A stretch of 64,000 nucleotides of DNA from Kitasatospora sp. NBC_00315 (GTDB taxonomy: Bacteria > Actinomycetota > Actinomycetes > Streptomycetales > Streptomycetaceae). Of this stretch, positions 8,699 through 15,781 are shown piece after piece. Position 1 is the stretch's first letter. The number at the start of each line of letters is the position of its first letter. The translations under genes were made by a program, and so were the position numbers. The notes under the pieces are model-generated. The model saw nothing but the letters and a program-made list of their open reading frames with translations, did not search any database and was not told the origin of the DNA. The stretch lies in assembly GCF_041435095.1 (NCBI RefSeq), contig NZ_CP108025.1, positions 3,224,001 through 3,288,000 on the forward strand, given 5' to 3'.

Positions 8699-10165
8699 TC
8701 AGACCTCGAACGGCTGGACCACGACGAAGTTGCCGGGGCCGCCCCTGAACTGCAGGCTGTAGGACTCCGCCGCGTGCCCGGCATAGGCCGAGCGCCTGAT
8801 CCGCACCGGCGCGGTGGCGATCACCTGCGCGCCCTTCGACCACGCCACCAGGGCGTGCACATCGGCATAGGTCTCCGGCGCCGGGGTCACCGGGAGCACC
8901 ACCGGGACGCCGTTGGTCTTCACCACCACCGTCCCGTGGCCGGTGAACTGGAGGGTGAAGAAGCCGCCGTGCGGCATCCCCTCGCCCTCGATCCGGCGGA
9001 CCTCGTGCTCCAGCCCCGCGTCGAAGGCCAGCACCCGGTCGGAGCTGACGCAGATCGAGTCGCCCTCCAGCCGGACCACGTGCAGGTGGCTCGCCTCGTC
9101 GGCGAGGAAGACCTGCCCCTCCCCGGAGACCCGCATCAGTTTCAGCTGCTGGCCGGTCAGGTTGCCGGTGAGCCGGCGCAGCATGCCGGAGCTCTCGTGG
9201 GCGAAGTCCGCCCTGCCCTGGTAGGCCACCATGCTGCCGTGCAGCGCCAGGACGTCCTGGCCCTTGGTCAGGGTGAACCGGACGAGGTTGTCGTTCTGCT
9301 TGATCCAGCCGGTCTGCTCGGGGAGTTCGGCGTACTTGGTGAGCGAGATCCGCACGCCGGGGGCGGGAACGGGAGCCGCGACGGGAGCGGGCACAGGCGC
9401 GGGCGTGGGCGCCGCGACGGGTGCCGGTTCGACGACGGGAGCCGGTTCGACGACGGGTGCCGGTTCGACGGCGGGTGCCGGTTCGACGACGGGTGCCGGT
9501 TCGACGGCGGGAGCCGGTGCCGCCTGCTGGGCCGGGATCCGCGGCGTCGCCTCCGCGCGGGGGGACGGGGTGGGGGCCGCCCCGGGGGCCCCGACGGGCT
9601 CCGGGAGCACCGCGGGCGCCGGCTCGGGGCCGTCCTCGACCACCTCACCGCCGAAGTTCTCCAGCAGCGCCTGCAGCCCGCCGTCGAAGCCCTGGCCGAC
9701 CGCGACGAAGCGCCACTCCCCGCCCCGCCGGTAGATGTCCGCCAGCATCACGGCGCGCTCGGTGCTGAACTCGGCGCCGGTGAAGCTGTACCGGCCGACC
9801 TCGGTACCGCCCGCGACGATCCGGACGTGTCCCGAGGCGACCTGGGACATCCGGCCGTCGCCGTCGATGGTCGCGGTCACACTGAGCTTGTGGATGGCCT
9901 GCGGGACGTCCGCCAGGGCTATCCGGAAGGACTCGGTGTCGTCCTGCTGGGCGCCCAGCAGTCGCACCGAGTCCTCGGGGCTCGCGGGCTGGTTGAAGAA
10001 GACGAAGTAGCGGTCGTCGCTGAGCCGCTCGTCGGCGTCCAGGCCGAAGCAGCTGACGTCGAAGGTGAGGCCCGGGGCGGTCAGCCGGACACCCAGGTAG
10101 AGCTCGGTCACCGGGGTGAGATCACCGATGCGGACGCGGGACGCCTTGGCGAGTTCCCTGGTCAT
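8699..10165 (-). CDS. TerD-AIM24 fusion protein
   Basis: A 488-residue two-domain protein. Residues 1-175 form a TerD domain (SFDVSCF-like core GLTFDVSCFGLDADERLSDDRY shortened here, then FFNQPASPEDSV, and GGEWRFVAVGQGF near its end), the Ca-binding fold of tellurite/stress operons. A linker at about 180-270 is rich in Pro, Ala, Glu and Val and contains five tandem 6-residue EPAPVV-like units. Residues 275-488 are an AIM24 domain ending FRGGPGNFVVVQPFEV. I chose the ATG at 10165, with GGGAGG 11 nt upstream, over the GTG at 10177, which overlaps that site. It is the first gene of the AIM24 operon. Tellurite resistance itself is not implied. Confidence 0.88.
   Translation of the reverse strand: MTRELAKASRVRIGDLTPVTELYLGVRLTAPGLTFDVSCFGLDADERLSDDRYFVFFNQPASPEDSVRLLGAQQDDTESFRIALADVPQAIHKLSVTATIDGDGRMSQVASGHVRIVAGGTEVGRYSFTGAEFSTERAVMLADIYRRGGEWRFVAVGQGFDGGLQALLENFGGEVVEDGPEPAPAVLPEPVGAPGAAPTPSPRAEATPRIPAQQAAPAPAVEPAPVVEPAPAVEPAPVVEPAPVVEPAPVAAPTPAPVPAPVAAPVPAPGVRISLTKYAELPEQTGWIKQNDNLVRFTLTKGQDVLALHGSMVAYQGRADFAHESSGMLRRLTGNLTGQQLKLMRVSGEGQVFLADEASHLHVVRLEGDSICVSSDRVLAFDAGLEHEVRRIEGEGMPHGGFFTLQFTGHGTVVVKTNGVPVVLPVTPAPETYADVHALVAWSKGAQVIATAPVRIRRSAYAGHAAESYSLQFRGGPGNFVVVQPFEV
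9423..9512 (-). repeat. five 18-bp tandem repeats in the TerD-AIM24 linker
   Basis: Five consecutive 18-bp units of the form GCCGGTTCGACGRCGGGN (plus-strand reading) encode the EPAPV(V/A) repeats of the linker. The copies differ only at one or two positions, so the array is recent and likely to vary in copy number between strains. Confidence 0.9.
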
Positions 10166-10330
10166 GGCGCTGATCACCCTCCCTGATGAGTACCGGTCTG
10201 ATCCCGGTGACCCTATCCCAGGGGTGCGGGTGGGCAGCAGGGCCCGAGCGGACCGCGAACGGCGGTGGCCCCGGGCCCGACGGCGTCCGCGCGGGCCACT
10301 CCGACCGTCCTGGAGGCCGTCCGAAGGGGT

Positions 10331-11080
10331 CTAGTGGCAGGATCCGTCCGCCGCCGGTTCGTGGTCCCGGCCGGGCGCCGGCTCCGCGCTCCGCGCTCCC
10401 GGGATGTGCGGCAGCCGGGCGGCCGACACCACACCCTCCAGGTAGCCCCGGGCCCGCTCGGTGCGCGGGTAGGCCTCCAGGAGTGCCCAGAAGCCGGGCC
10501 CGTGGTCGGGCACCAGCAGGTGCGCGAGCTCGTGCAGCAGTACGTAGTCGATCACGTACTCGGGCATGCCCTGCAGGCGGTGGGAGAGCCGGATCGTGCC
10601 CTCACCCGGGGTGCAGGAGCCCCAGCGGGAGTTCTGGTTCGTCACCCAGCGGACCTGCCGGGGCCTGGCCCGACCGCCCAGGTGGGCGGCGGAGAGCTCA
10701 CGGGCGCGGGCCGCGAGCGCGTCGTCCCCCAGCACCCGGCGACTCTCCTGCGCGGCGAGCTTCTCCAGCATCTGCGCCACCCAGCGCTGCTCCTCCGCGA
10801 GCGACATCCGGGCCGGGATCAGCACGACGGTGCGATCGCCCTCCCGGTACGCCGAGACCGTACGGCTGCGCCGGGCACTGCGGCGGACCTCCACCCGGGA
10901 GCGGTCGACGCCCTCCCCCTGGCCGGCCCGGGGCTCCGGTGACGCGGGTGCGGCGTCCGGCTGCCCGGGCGGTCCCGGGTCCGGACGCCCGCGCGTACTC
11001 GGCGCCGCGACTCCCGGCCCGGATGCTGCCCGGGCACGCCTGCGCGACGCCGGGGGACGGGGTTCCCGTTCGGCCGCCAT
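10331..11080 (-). CDS. YgjP-type (DUF45) zinc metallopeptidase domain protein
   Basis: A 249-residue protein with a disordered basic N-terminus (residues 1-75) and a YgjP/WLM-like metallopeptidase domain. The domain has RWVTNQNSRWGSCTPGEGTIRLS, then YVLLHELAHLLVPDHGPGFW, where HELAH supplies two zinc ligands and the following His the third. Proteins of this family are fused to or act with restriction or repair systems in some bacteria; here it stands alone. The ATG at 11080 is preferred to a GTG at 11179 because the upstream part does not resemble the family. It is transcribed divergently from the ThiF-like gene across a region with two DnaA-box-like sites. Confidence 0.82.
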   Translation of the reverse strand: MAAEREPRPPASRRRARAASGPGVAAPSTRGRPDPGPPGQPDAAPASPEPRAGQGEGVDRSRVEVRRSARRSRTVSAYREGDRTVVLIPARMSLAEEQRWVAQMLEKLAAQESRRVLGDDALAARARELSAAHLGGRARPRQVRWVTNQNSRWGSCTPGEGTIRLSHRLQGMPEYVIDYVLLHELAHLLVPDHGPGFWALLEAYPRTERARGYLEGVVSAARLPHIPGARSAEPAPGRDHEPAADGSCH

Positions 11081-11206
11081 GGCACACGACGTTACCTGCT
11101 GGCACTGACAGAAGTCCGGCGCCATGGCCGAAATGTTGCGTGGAGTGAGCGGATACGAAAGGCCTACGGCGGGTGACATGCCCGTGCGGCCCGATCGGAC
11201 CCAAAG

Positions 11207-11262
11207 TTATCCACAGGGTGCACGAAGGGATCGTGTGATGATGCAACCGGACCTGTGGACAA
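11207..11262. promoter_or_regulatory. two inverted DnaA-box-like sites in a divergent promoter
   Basis: TTATCCACA at 11207-11215 and the complement of TTGTCCACA at 11254-11262 face each other across 38 bp. TTGTCCACA is the streptomycete DnaA-box consensus and TTATCCACA the E. coli one. They lie between the YgjP-type gene and the ThiF-like gene in a 299-bp spacer that otherwise shows only promoter-like AT-richer segments (11120-11165). Confidence 0.5.
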
Positions 11263-11379
11263 CGGAGTTCACGGCGGGCAGCCGATGGGGCATGCTGCCG
11301 TCACCGCCGCCCGCCCGGCGCGCGGGCGCCCCACGGCGCCCCGGCGCCGGGCGGCCGGAACCGACCCGGAGGACCCCGC

Positions 11380-12477
11380 ATGCGCCCACTGCTCAAACCC
11401 GCCCTCTCCCGCACCTGGCGGGACACCGAGACCCTGCAGTTCGGCACCGTCCACCGCCACGCCCGGGTCGTCGAACAGGCCGGGCCGGCCTTCTGCTCCT
11501 TCCTCGGGCTGCTCGACGGCACCAGGGAGCGCCCGGCCCTGCTGGCCGCCGGCGAACAGCTCGGCCTCGGCCTCGACCGGACCGGCGAACTGCTCGACTC
11601 GCTGGAGAAGGCCGGACTGCTCGACGACGCCGTGGCCACCCGGGAGGCACTGGCCCGCTACCCGCAACCGCACCGGGAGCTGCTCGCGCCCGACCTCGCC
11701 TCGCTCTCCCTGATCCACCCCGAGCCCGAGGCGGCGCCGGGCGTGCTGCGTGCCCGGGCCGCGGCCAGGATCGAGGTGCGCGGCGCCGGACGGGTCGGCG
11801 TCGCGGTCGCGGCGGTGCTGGCGGCGGGCGGCGTCGGCACCGTCACCGTCGTGGACGGCGGTCGCGTCACCCACGGCGACTGCTCCCCCGCCGGTCTGCC
11901 GCCGAGCGAGGTCGGCCGGCTGCGCACCACCGCCGCCCGCTCGGCGGTCCACCGGGCCGCCGGGCACGGGCTGGCCGAGCGCCAGCGCCACTCCCCCGGC
12001 GGCTCGCCCGCCCCGCCGCCCTCGCTCGTCGTGCTGGCCCCCCGGGACGGCGGCGGCGCCTTCGCCGGCGGCGCCTTCGAGGCCCGCCGGCTGATGCGGG
12101 CCGGCGTGCCGCACCTGTACGTCGGCGTGCTGGAACACCTCGGCGTGGTCGGTCCGCTGGTGCTGCCCGGCGCCTCGGCCTGCGGCGACTGCCTGGCCCT
12201 CACCCGCACCGACGAGGACGCCGCGTGGCCCCGGCTGCTCGCCCAGCTCGCCGAGGACGGACCGGGACGGCCGCGCACGCCCGCCTGCGACACCGCACTC
12301 GCCACCGCCGTGGCCGGGCTCGCCGCCCTGCACGTCCAGTTGCACCTCGACGGCGCCCGGCCGCCGAGCGTGGACGGCTGGTGCGAGGTGTCGGCCGCGG
12401 ACGGCCTCGCCCGGCGGCTGCGGCTGCGCGGCCACCCCGACTGCGGCTGCCTCTGGCAGCCCCTGGCCGTCCGCTGA
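11380..12477 (+). CDS. ThiF/E1-like adenylyltransferase family protein
   Basis: A 365-residue E1-like protein. An N-terminal winged-helix-like region (residues 1-110, with LLDSLEKAGLLDD) precedes a nucleotide-binding Rossmann part, GAGRVGVAVAAVLAAGGVG, near residue 135. Two Cys pairs, C268-x2-C271 (CGDC) and C355-x-C357 (CGC), probably hold a structural zinc. No clear catalytic Cys for thioester transfer is seen. The layout resembles the E1-like part of azole-forming (TOMM) enzymes, but no precursor peptide, YcaO or oxidase gene is nearby, so a role in RiPP synthesis is not supported. The ATG has GGAGG 7 nt upstream. Confidence 0.75.
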   Translation: MRPLLKPALSRTWRDTETLQFGTVHRHARVVEQAGPAFCSFLGLLDGTRERPALLAAGEQLGLGLDRTGELLDSLEKAGLLDDAVATREALARYPQPHRELLAPDLASLSLIHPEPEAAPGVLRARAAARIEVRGAGRVGVAVAAVLAAGGVGTVTVVDGGRVTHGDCSPAGLPPSEVGRLRTTAARSAVHRAAGHGLAERQRHSPGGSPAPPPSLVVLAPRDGGGAFAGGAFEARRLMRAGVPHLYVGVLEHLGVVGPLVLPGASACGDCLALTRTDEDAAWPRLLAQLAEDGPGRPRTPACDTALATAVAGLAALHVQLHLDGARPPSVDGWCEVSAADGLARRLRLRGHPDCGCLWQPLAVR

Positions 12478-12590
12478 GCGGGCGGCACGCGGCAGCGGGC
12501 CGGTGGGCGGGCGGTGGGTGGGCGACACGTCGCGGCCCCGGCCGGGTGGCGGCCGGGGCGGGCGGGTGCCGTACTGTCGGCCGTCCCGCA

Positions 12591-12599
12591 CTATCCACA
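12591..12599 (+). promoter_or_regulatory. DnaA-box-like site before the ABC1-kinase gene
   Basis: CTATCCACA, one mismatch from TTATCCACA, lies 114 bp upstream of the ABC1-family kinase gene in a 235-bp spacer. The spacer also has TAGTGGTAGT near 12637, a possible -10 region. Confidence 0.3.
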
Positions 12600-12712
12600 A
12601 TTCGGCCGGGCCGCCCCGGCGAGCGGGCACAATGGCGTAGTGGTAGTGACCGTCGCCCCACCGGCCTCGCAGCTCGCGAAGGCCGCCGGGGGCGTCTGAC
12701 TGGGAGGCCCGG

Positions 12713-14062
12713 GTGAGCGATCTTCCGCGCAAGGCAATGACCCGTACGGCAAAGCTCGCCGCTCTGCCGCTGGGGATGGCCGGCCGGGCCACGCTGGGCC
12801 TGGGCAGGCGGATCGGCGGGCGATCCGCCGAGGTGGTGACCGCGGAACTCCAGCAGGCCACCGCCGACCAGCTCTTCAAGGTCCTCGGCGAGCTGAAGGG
12901 CGGGGCGATGAAGTTCGGGCAGGTGCTGTCCGTCTTCGAGGCCGCACTGCCCGAGGAGGTGGCCGGGCCCTACCGCGCGGCGCTGACCAAGCTGCAGGAC
13001 GCCGCTCCGCCGATGCCCGCCGCCAAGGTGCACGCCGCGCTCGCGGAGCGGCTCGGCGCGGACTGGCGTGAGCGGTTCAGGAGTTTCGACGACCGCCCGG
13101 CCGCCGCCGCCTCGATCGGCCAGGTCCACCGTGCGGTGTGGCACGACGGACGCCGGGTCGCGGTCAAGGTGCAGTACCCGGGCGCGGGCGACGCCCTGCT
13201 CGCCGACCTCGCCCAGCTGAGCCGGGTGGCCTGGCTGCTCGGCCCGCTCATCCCCGGGCTGGACATCAAGCCGCTGATCACCGAACTGCGCGAGCGGGTC
13301 GCCGAGGAGCTCGACTACGAGCTGGAGGCGCAGGCCCAGGGGCGGCACGCCGAGGAGTTCGCCGACGACCCCGACATCAGCGTCCCGGGCGTGGTGGCCC
13401 AGGCCGACCAGGTCCTGGTCACCGAGTGGATGGACGGCACCCCGCTCGCCGAGGTGATCGCGAACGGCAGCCAGGAGGAGCGCGACCGGGCCGGGCACCT
13501 GCTCGCCCGTTTCCTGTTCGCCGGGCCGGCCCGGACCGGGCTGCTGCACGCCGATCCGCACCCCGGCAACTTCCGGCTGCTCAAGGACGACGGGCCGGTC
13601 GACGGCTGGCGGCTCGGGGTGCTCGACTTCGGCACCGTCGACCGCCTCCCCGGCGGCCTGCCCTCCACCATCGGGGACGCGCTGCGGATGGCGCTGGCCG
13701 GCGACGCCGCAGGGGTCCTGGACATGCTCGGCGGGGAGGGCTTCGTCAAGCCCTCGATCCGGCTGGACCCGGACGCCGTGCTCGACTACCTGCTGCCGAT
13801 CATCGAGCCGGCCACGGTGGACACCTTCCACTTCAGCCGCAGCTGGATGCGCTCCCAGGCCGCCCGGATCGCCGACCCGCGCTCCCCCGCCTACAACCTC
13901 GGCAAGCAGCTCAACCTGCCGCCCTCGTACCTGCTGATCCACCGGGTGACCCTCAGCACCATCGGCGTGCTCTGCCAGCTCGGGGCCAACGCGCCGTTCC
14001 GGGCGGAGATGCTGGAGTGGCTGCCGGGCTTCGCCGGCAAGGACTCGCTGAGCAAGCCCTGA
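12713..14062 (+). CDS. ABC1/AarF/UbiB family atypical kinase
   Basis: A 449-residue UbiB-like protein-kinase-fold ATPase. The family landmarks are intact: the KxGQ motif as GGAMKFGQVLS (about residue 63), the Ala-rich loop AAAASIGQVHRA in place of a glycine-rich loop, VKVQYPG with the ATP-binding Lys, the catalytic HADPHPGNF and the metal-binding LDFGTVDR. Members support isoprenoid lipid metabolism; streptomycetes use menaquinone rather than ubiquinone, so the exact role is open. The GTG start follows GGGAGG. A 23-bp perfect terminator hairpin lies immediately downstream. Confidence 0.9.
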   Translation: MSDLPRKAMTRTAKLAALPLGMAGRATLGLGRRIGGRSAEVVTAELQQATADQLFKVLGELKGGAMKFGQVLSVFEAALPEEVAGPYRAALTKLQDAAPPMPAAKVHAALAERLGADWRERFRSFDDRPAAAASIGQVHRAVWHDGRRVAVKVQYPGAGDALLADLAQLSRVAWLLGPLIPGLDIKPLITELRERVAEELDYELEAQAQGRHAEEFADDPDISVPGVVAQADQVLVTEWMDGTPLAEVIANGSQEERDRAGHLLARFLFAGPARTGLLHADPHPGNFRLLKDDGPVDGWRLGVLDFGTVDRLPGGLPSTIGDALRMALAGDAAGVLDMLGGEGFVKPSIRLDPDAVLDYLLPIIEPATVDTFHFSRSWMRSQAARIADPRSPAYNLGKQLNLPPSYLLIHRVTLSTIGVLCQLGANAPFRAEMLEWLPGFAGKDSLSKP

Positions 14063-14070
14063 CCCGCGCC

Positions 14071-14118
14071 GACATGCGGACGGCCGCTCCCCCGAGGGGG
14101 AGCGGCCGTCCGCATGTC
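14071..14118. terminator. 23-bp perfect inverted repeat, bidirectional terminator
   Basis: Arms 14071-14093 and 14096-14118 are exact complements around a 2-nt centre. They separate the convergent ABC1-kinase gene (plus) and the wblC-coupled gene (minus). Confidence 0.85.
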
Positions 14119-14140
14119 GAAGGCTGGGCCGTGCCGGCGC

Positions 14141-14539
14141 TCACATCAGCGCGACGGCCAGCGCCTTGCGCGCCCGCAGGGAGGCCAGCTCGGCCTTCCT
14201 GCGGAGCTTGTTCGCCCGGACGACCCGCAGGACGAGCCGTTCGTGCTCGGCCTCCTGCAAGCGCTCTTGCATATGGGCACGCGCCAGGGATTCGTGAAGA
14301 AGTTGCATCTCGAGGGTCCTGTTCTGGATCTGAAGTTCGGTGGTCTGCTCTGCGCGGACGGTGGGATCGACGACGACGGCGGTCATGTGGTGGTCCTGCT
14401 CGTGGTGCGTGCTCGGAAAGGGGATGCTGCGGGCTGTGTCCGCCTTGGCGGCGGCGAGGCGGACGGAATGGCGCAGGGCACTGTCCAGCGGGGGCTGCTC
14501 TCCCCGGCGGACGGCCTCGGCACCGATCTCGGGGGTCAC
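14141..14539 (-). CDS. coiled-coil protein coupled to wblC
   Basis: A 132-residue protein of unknown function. Residues 52-132 are charged and helical (RAEQTTELQIQNRTLEMQLL onward) and look like a coiled coil ending in a basic, Ala/Leu-rich helix. No known domain is recognised. The GTG at 14539 overlaps the wblC stop codon (GTGA), so expression should be coupled to WblC. An internal ATG at 14386 with AGGA 8 nt upstream is an alternative start, but codon usage from 14539 onward already looks coding. A partner or antagonist of WblC is possible but rests only on position. Confidence 0.7.
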   Translation of the reverse strand: MTPEIGAEAVRRGEQPPLDSALRHSVRLAAAKADTARSIPFPSTHHEQDHHMTAVVVDPTVRAEQTTELQIQNRTLEMQLLHESLARAHMQERLQEAEHERLVLRVVRANKLRRKAELASLRARKALAVALM

Positions 14540-14904
14540 GCCATGACCTCGGTCTTGCGCGGACGGCCCCGGGGACGCTTGCGGGCCACCACGACGCCCT
14601 GGACGAAGAGCTCGCCGCCCCAGACGCCCCACGGCTCACGCCGCTCCAGCGCACCGGTCAGACAGGCGTCCTTCACGGGGCAGGTGCCACAGAGGGACTT
14701 GGCGTACTCGACGTCCGCCGGGGTCTCCGCGAAGAAGACCTCCGGGTCGAAGGCGCGGCACGGGATGGGAAGGCCGAGGGTCTCGGCGTCGTCGATCGCG
14801 GTGAGCTGCATCAGGGATACCTCCGGGGGGTCGGCCTGGTCGGCCTTGGTGATCTGGTCTGTCGTCGGTACGGACGGGAGGGGCGGTGTGATGACCGTGG
14901 ACAC
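14536..14904 (-). CDS. wblC: WhiB-family regulator WblC/WhiB7
   Basis: A 122-residue iron-sulfur transcription factor of the WhiB7 class, which binds the primary sigma factor and activates resistance genes when translation is inhibited. Four cluster-ligating Cys are at 49, 72, 75 and 81 (C-x2-C-x5-C after the first). The G[VI]WGG turn is GVWGG at 93-97. The C-terminal AT-hook RGRPRK (112-117) distinguishes WhiB7 from other WhiB proteins. The GTG start has GAGGAAG upstream. The gene sits behind a long leader with an ORF and an attenuator (15012-15108), and its stop overlaps the next gene. S. coelicolor wblC lies in the same neighbourhood from memory. Confidence 0.95.
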   Translation of the reverse strand: MSTVITPPLPSVPTTDQITKADQADPPEVSLMQLTAIDDAETLGLPIPCRAFDPEVFFAETPADVEYAKSLCGTCPVKDACLTGALERREPWGVWGGELFVQGVVVARKRPRGRPRKTEVMA

Positions 14905-15011
14905 TGTGGGCGTCTTCCTCGTCTTTTCAGTGGGTCCGGCTCAGCTGGCTGGTGGGGCTGGGCCGGAGGCCCCGGAGGGCCTGGAGGGTCTTTCGTACCG
15001 GACAAAACAGA

Positions 15012-15049
15012 AGGGCCGCGGATCCCGGTGTGACGGGTTCCGCGGCCCT
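15012..15049 (-). terminator. intrinsic attenuator in the wblC leader
   Basis: A hairpin with 15 of 16 pairs (one T-T mismatch) and a 6-nt loop is followed on the minus strand by TTCTGTTTTGT, a real T-rich tail, unusual in this GC-rich window. It lies 24 bp after the leader ORF stop and 108 bp before wblC. Its 5-prime arm can alternatively pair with 15098-15108, inside the last codons of the leader ORF, which would prevent termination. Confidence 0.8.
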
Positions 15050-15072
15050 GGAGGTGCCGACCTGATGCTGGC

Positions 15073-15516
15073 TCAGGTTCGTTCTCTCCAGGGTTCAGGC
15101 CCGCGGAAGGCCCGGATCCGGATGGCCTCGGCGCCGGTAAAGGCGGCCCTGGCCTGGTTGATCAGCTGCTCGTTCTGCTTCTGGGTGATCCCGGCACCGA
15201 TGACCTGCGCATAGTCGCCATGCTTGACGGCTGCTACGGCTGCCTTCGGTGCCTCGGTCGGTCGCTCGTCACGCATGTCGCGGGACGTTGCGGCCGTCGC
15301 CCAGTCACGGGACAGACCCGACTCGACGGCGCCGGCTCCGGTGCTGCCGCCAGTGTTCCCAAGGGCACTGACAACGGGCATGACGGAGACAACGGTGGTG
15401 TCGAGACCCAGACCGGTCGCGGCGAGCGCGGCGAGAGCCCTCACGGGGGCAACGCACAGGGAGGCAGCGGGGACGGTCTGGCCAGTCAGTTTGGTGATCG
15501 TCGTCGTGGTTTCCAC
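15073..15516 (-). CDS. 147-residue ORF in the wblC leader (candidate regulatory uORF)
   Basis: This ORF starts at a GTG with a strong GGAGG 8 nt upstream and ends 24 bp before the attenuator hairpin. The product starts with a Thr-rich segment, has an Ala/Val-rich stretch (residues 17-55, possibly membrane-like) and a hydrophilic second half; no domain is recognised. GC at third positions is noticeably lower than in neighbouring genes, so peptide function is doubtful. WhiB7/WblC leaders are known to carry a translated uORF before a terminator. Here the last codons contain the antiterminator strand, so translation itself is probably what matters. A shorter functional uORF inside the leader is possible. 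Confidence 0.5.
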   Translation of the reverse strand: METTTTITKLTGQTVPAASLCVAPVRALAALAATGLGLDTTVVSVMPVVSALGNTGGSTGAGAVESGLSRDWATAATSRDMRDERPTEAPKAAVAAVKHGDYAQVIGAGITQKQNEQLINQARAAFTGAEAIRIRAFRGPEPWRERT

Positions 15517-15657
15517 TGTCTTCGCCTCCTCTCGGCGTCTCGCGGTGCCCGGTTTCCCGGGATCCGGCTGTTCGGATGTCTGTCTCGGTGGAGCTTCTTC
15601 TCGGTGCGACTCGTCGTGGCAGGCGCGGTGATGCGCGTGACACAGGGGAGAGCCGTG

Positions 15658-15743
15658 TCAGGAGTGACCCCGGACGGCTTCGCGGTCTCGTCCCCTTGAC
15701 CGCTCCGGCAGGCTATTGCGCTCCATGCACGGCGCGCAAACTA
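15658..15743 (-). promoter_or_regulatory. candidate wblC promoter with short first uORF
   Basis: After the uvrD2 stop, TAGTTT (15738-15743, minus strand) preceded by an AAAAA tract is a plausible -10. Eleven nucleotides later an ATG (15726) opens a 22-codon ORF ending at 15658, with no Shine-Dalgarno. No convincing -35 hexamer is seen. This would give wblC a leader of about 820 nt. Confidence 0.35.
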
Positions 15744-15781
15744 TTTTTCCGGCGAGTTTCGAAGTGGCCGCCGCGAGCGGC

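Noticed and set aside
8699..10165. Tellurite-resistance operon
   Set aside because: Only one TerD domain is present, with AIM24 partners. terB, terC and other ter genes are absent.
11207..11262. Chromosomal replication origin
   Set aside because: Two DnaA-box-like sites only; an actinomycete oriC has many clustered boxes and lies between dnaA and dnaN, which are not here.
11380..12477. Azole-containing RiPP (TOMM) cluster
   Set aside because: Only an E1-like gene is present. No YcaO, dehydrogenase, precursor peptide or transporter lies nearby.
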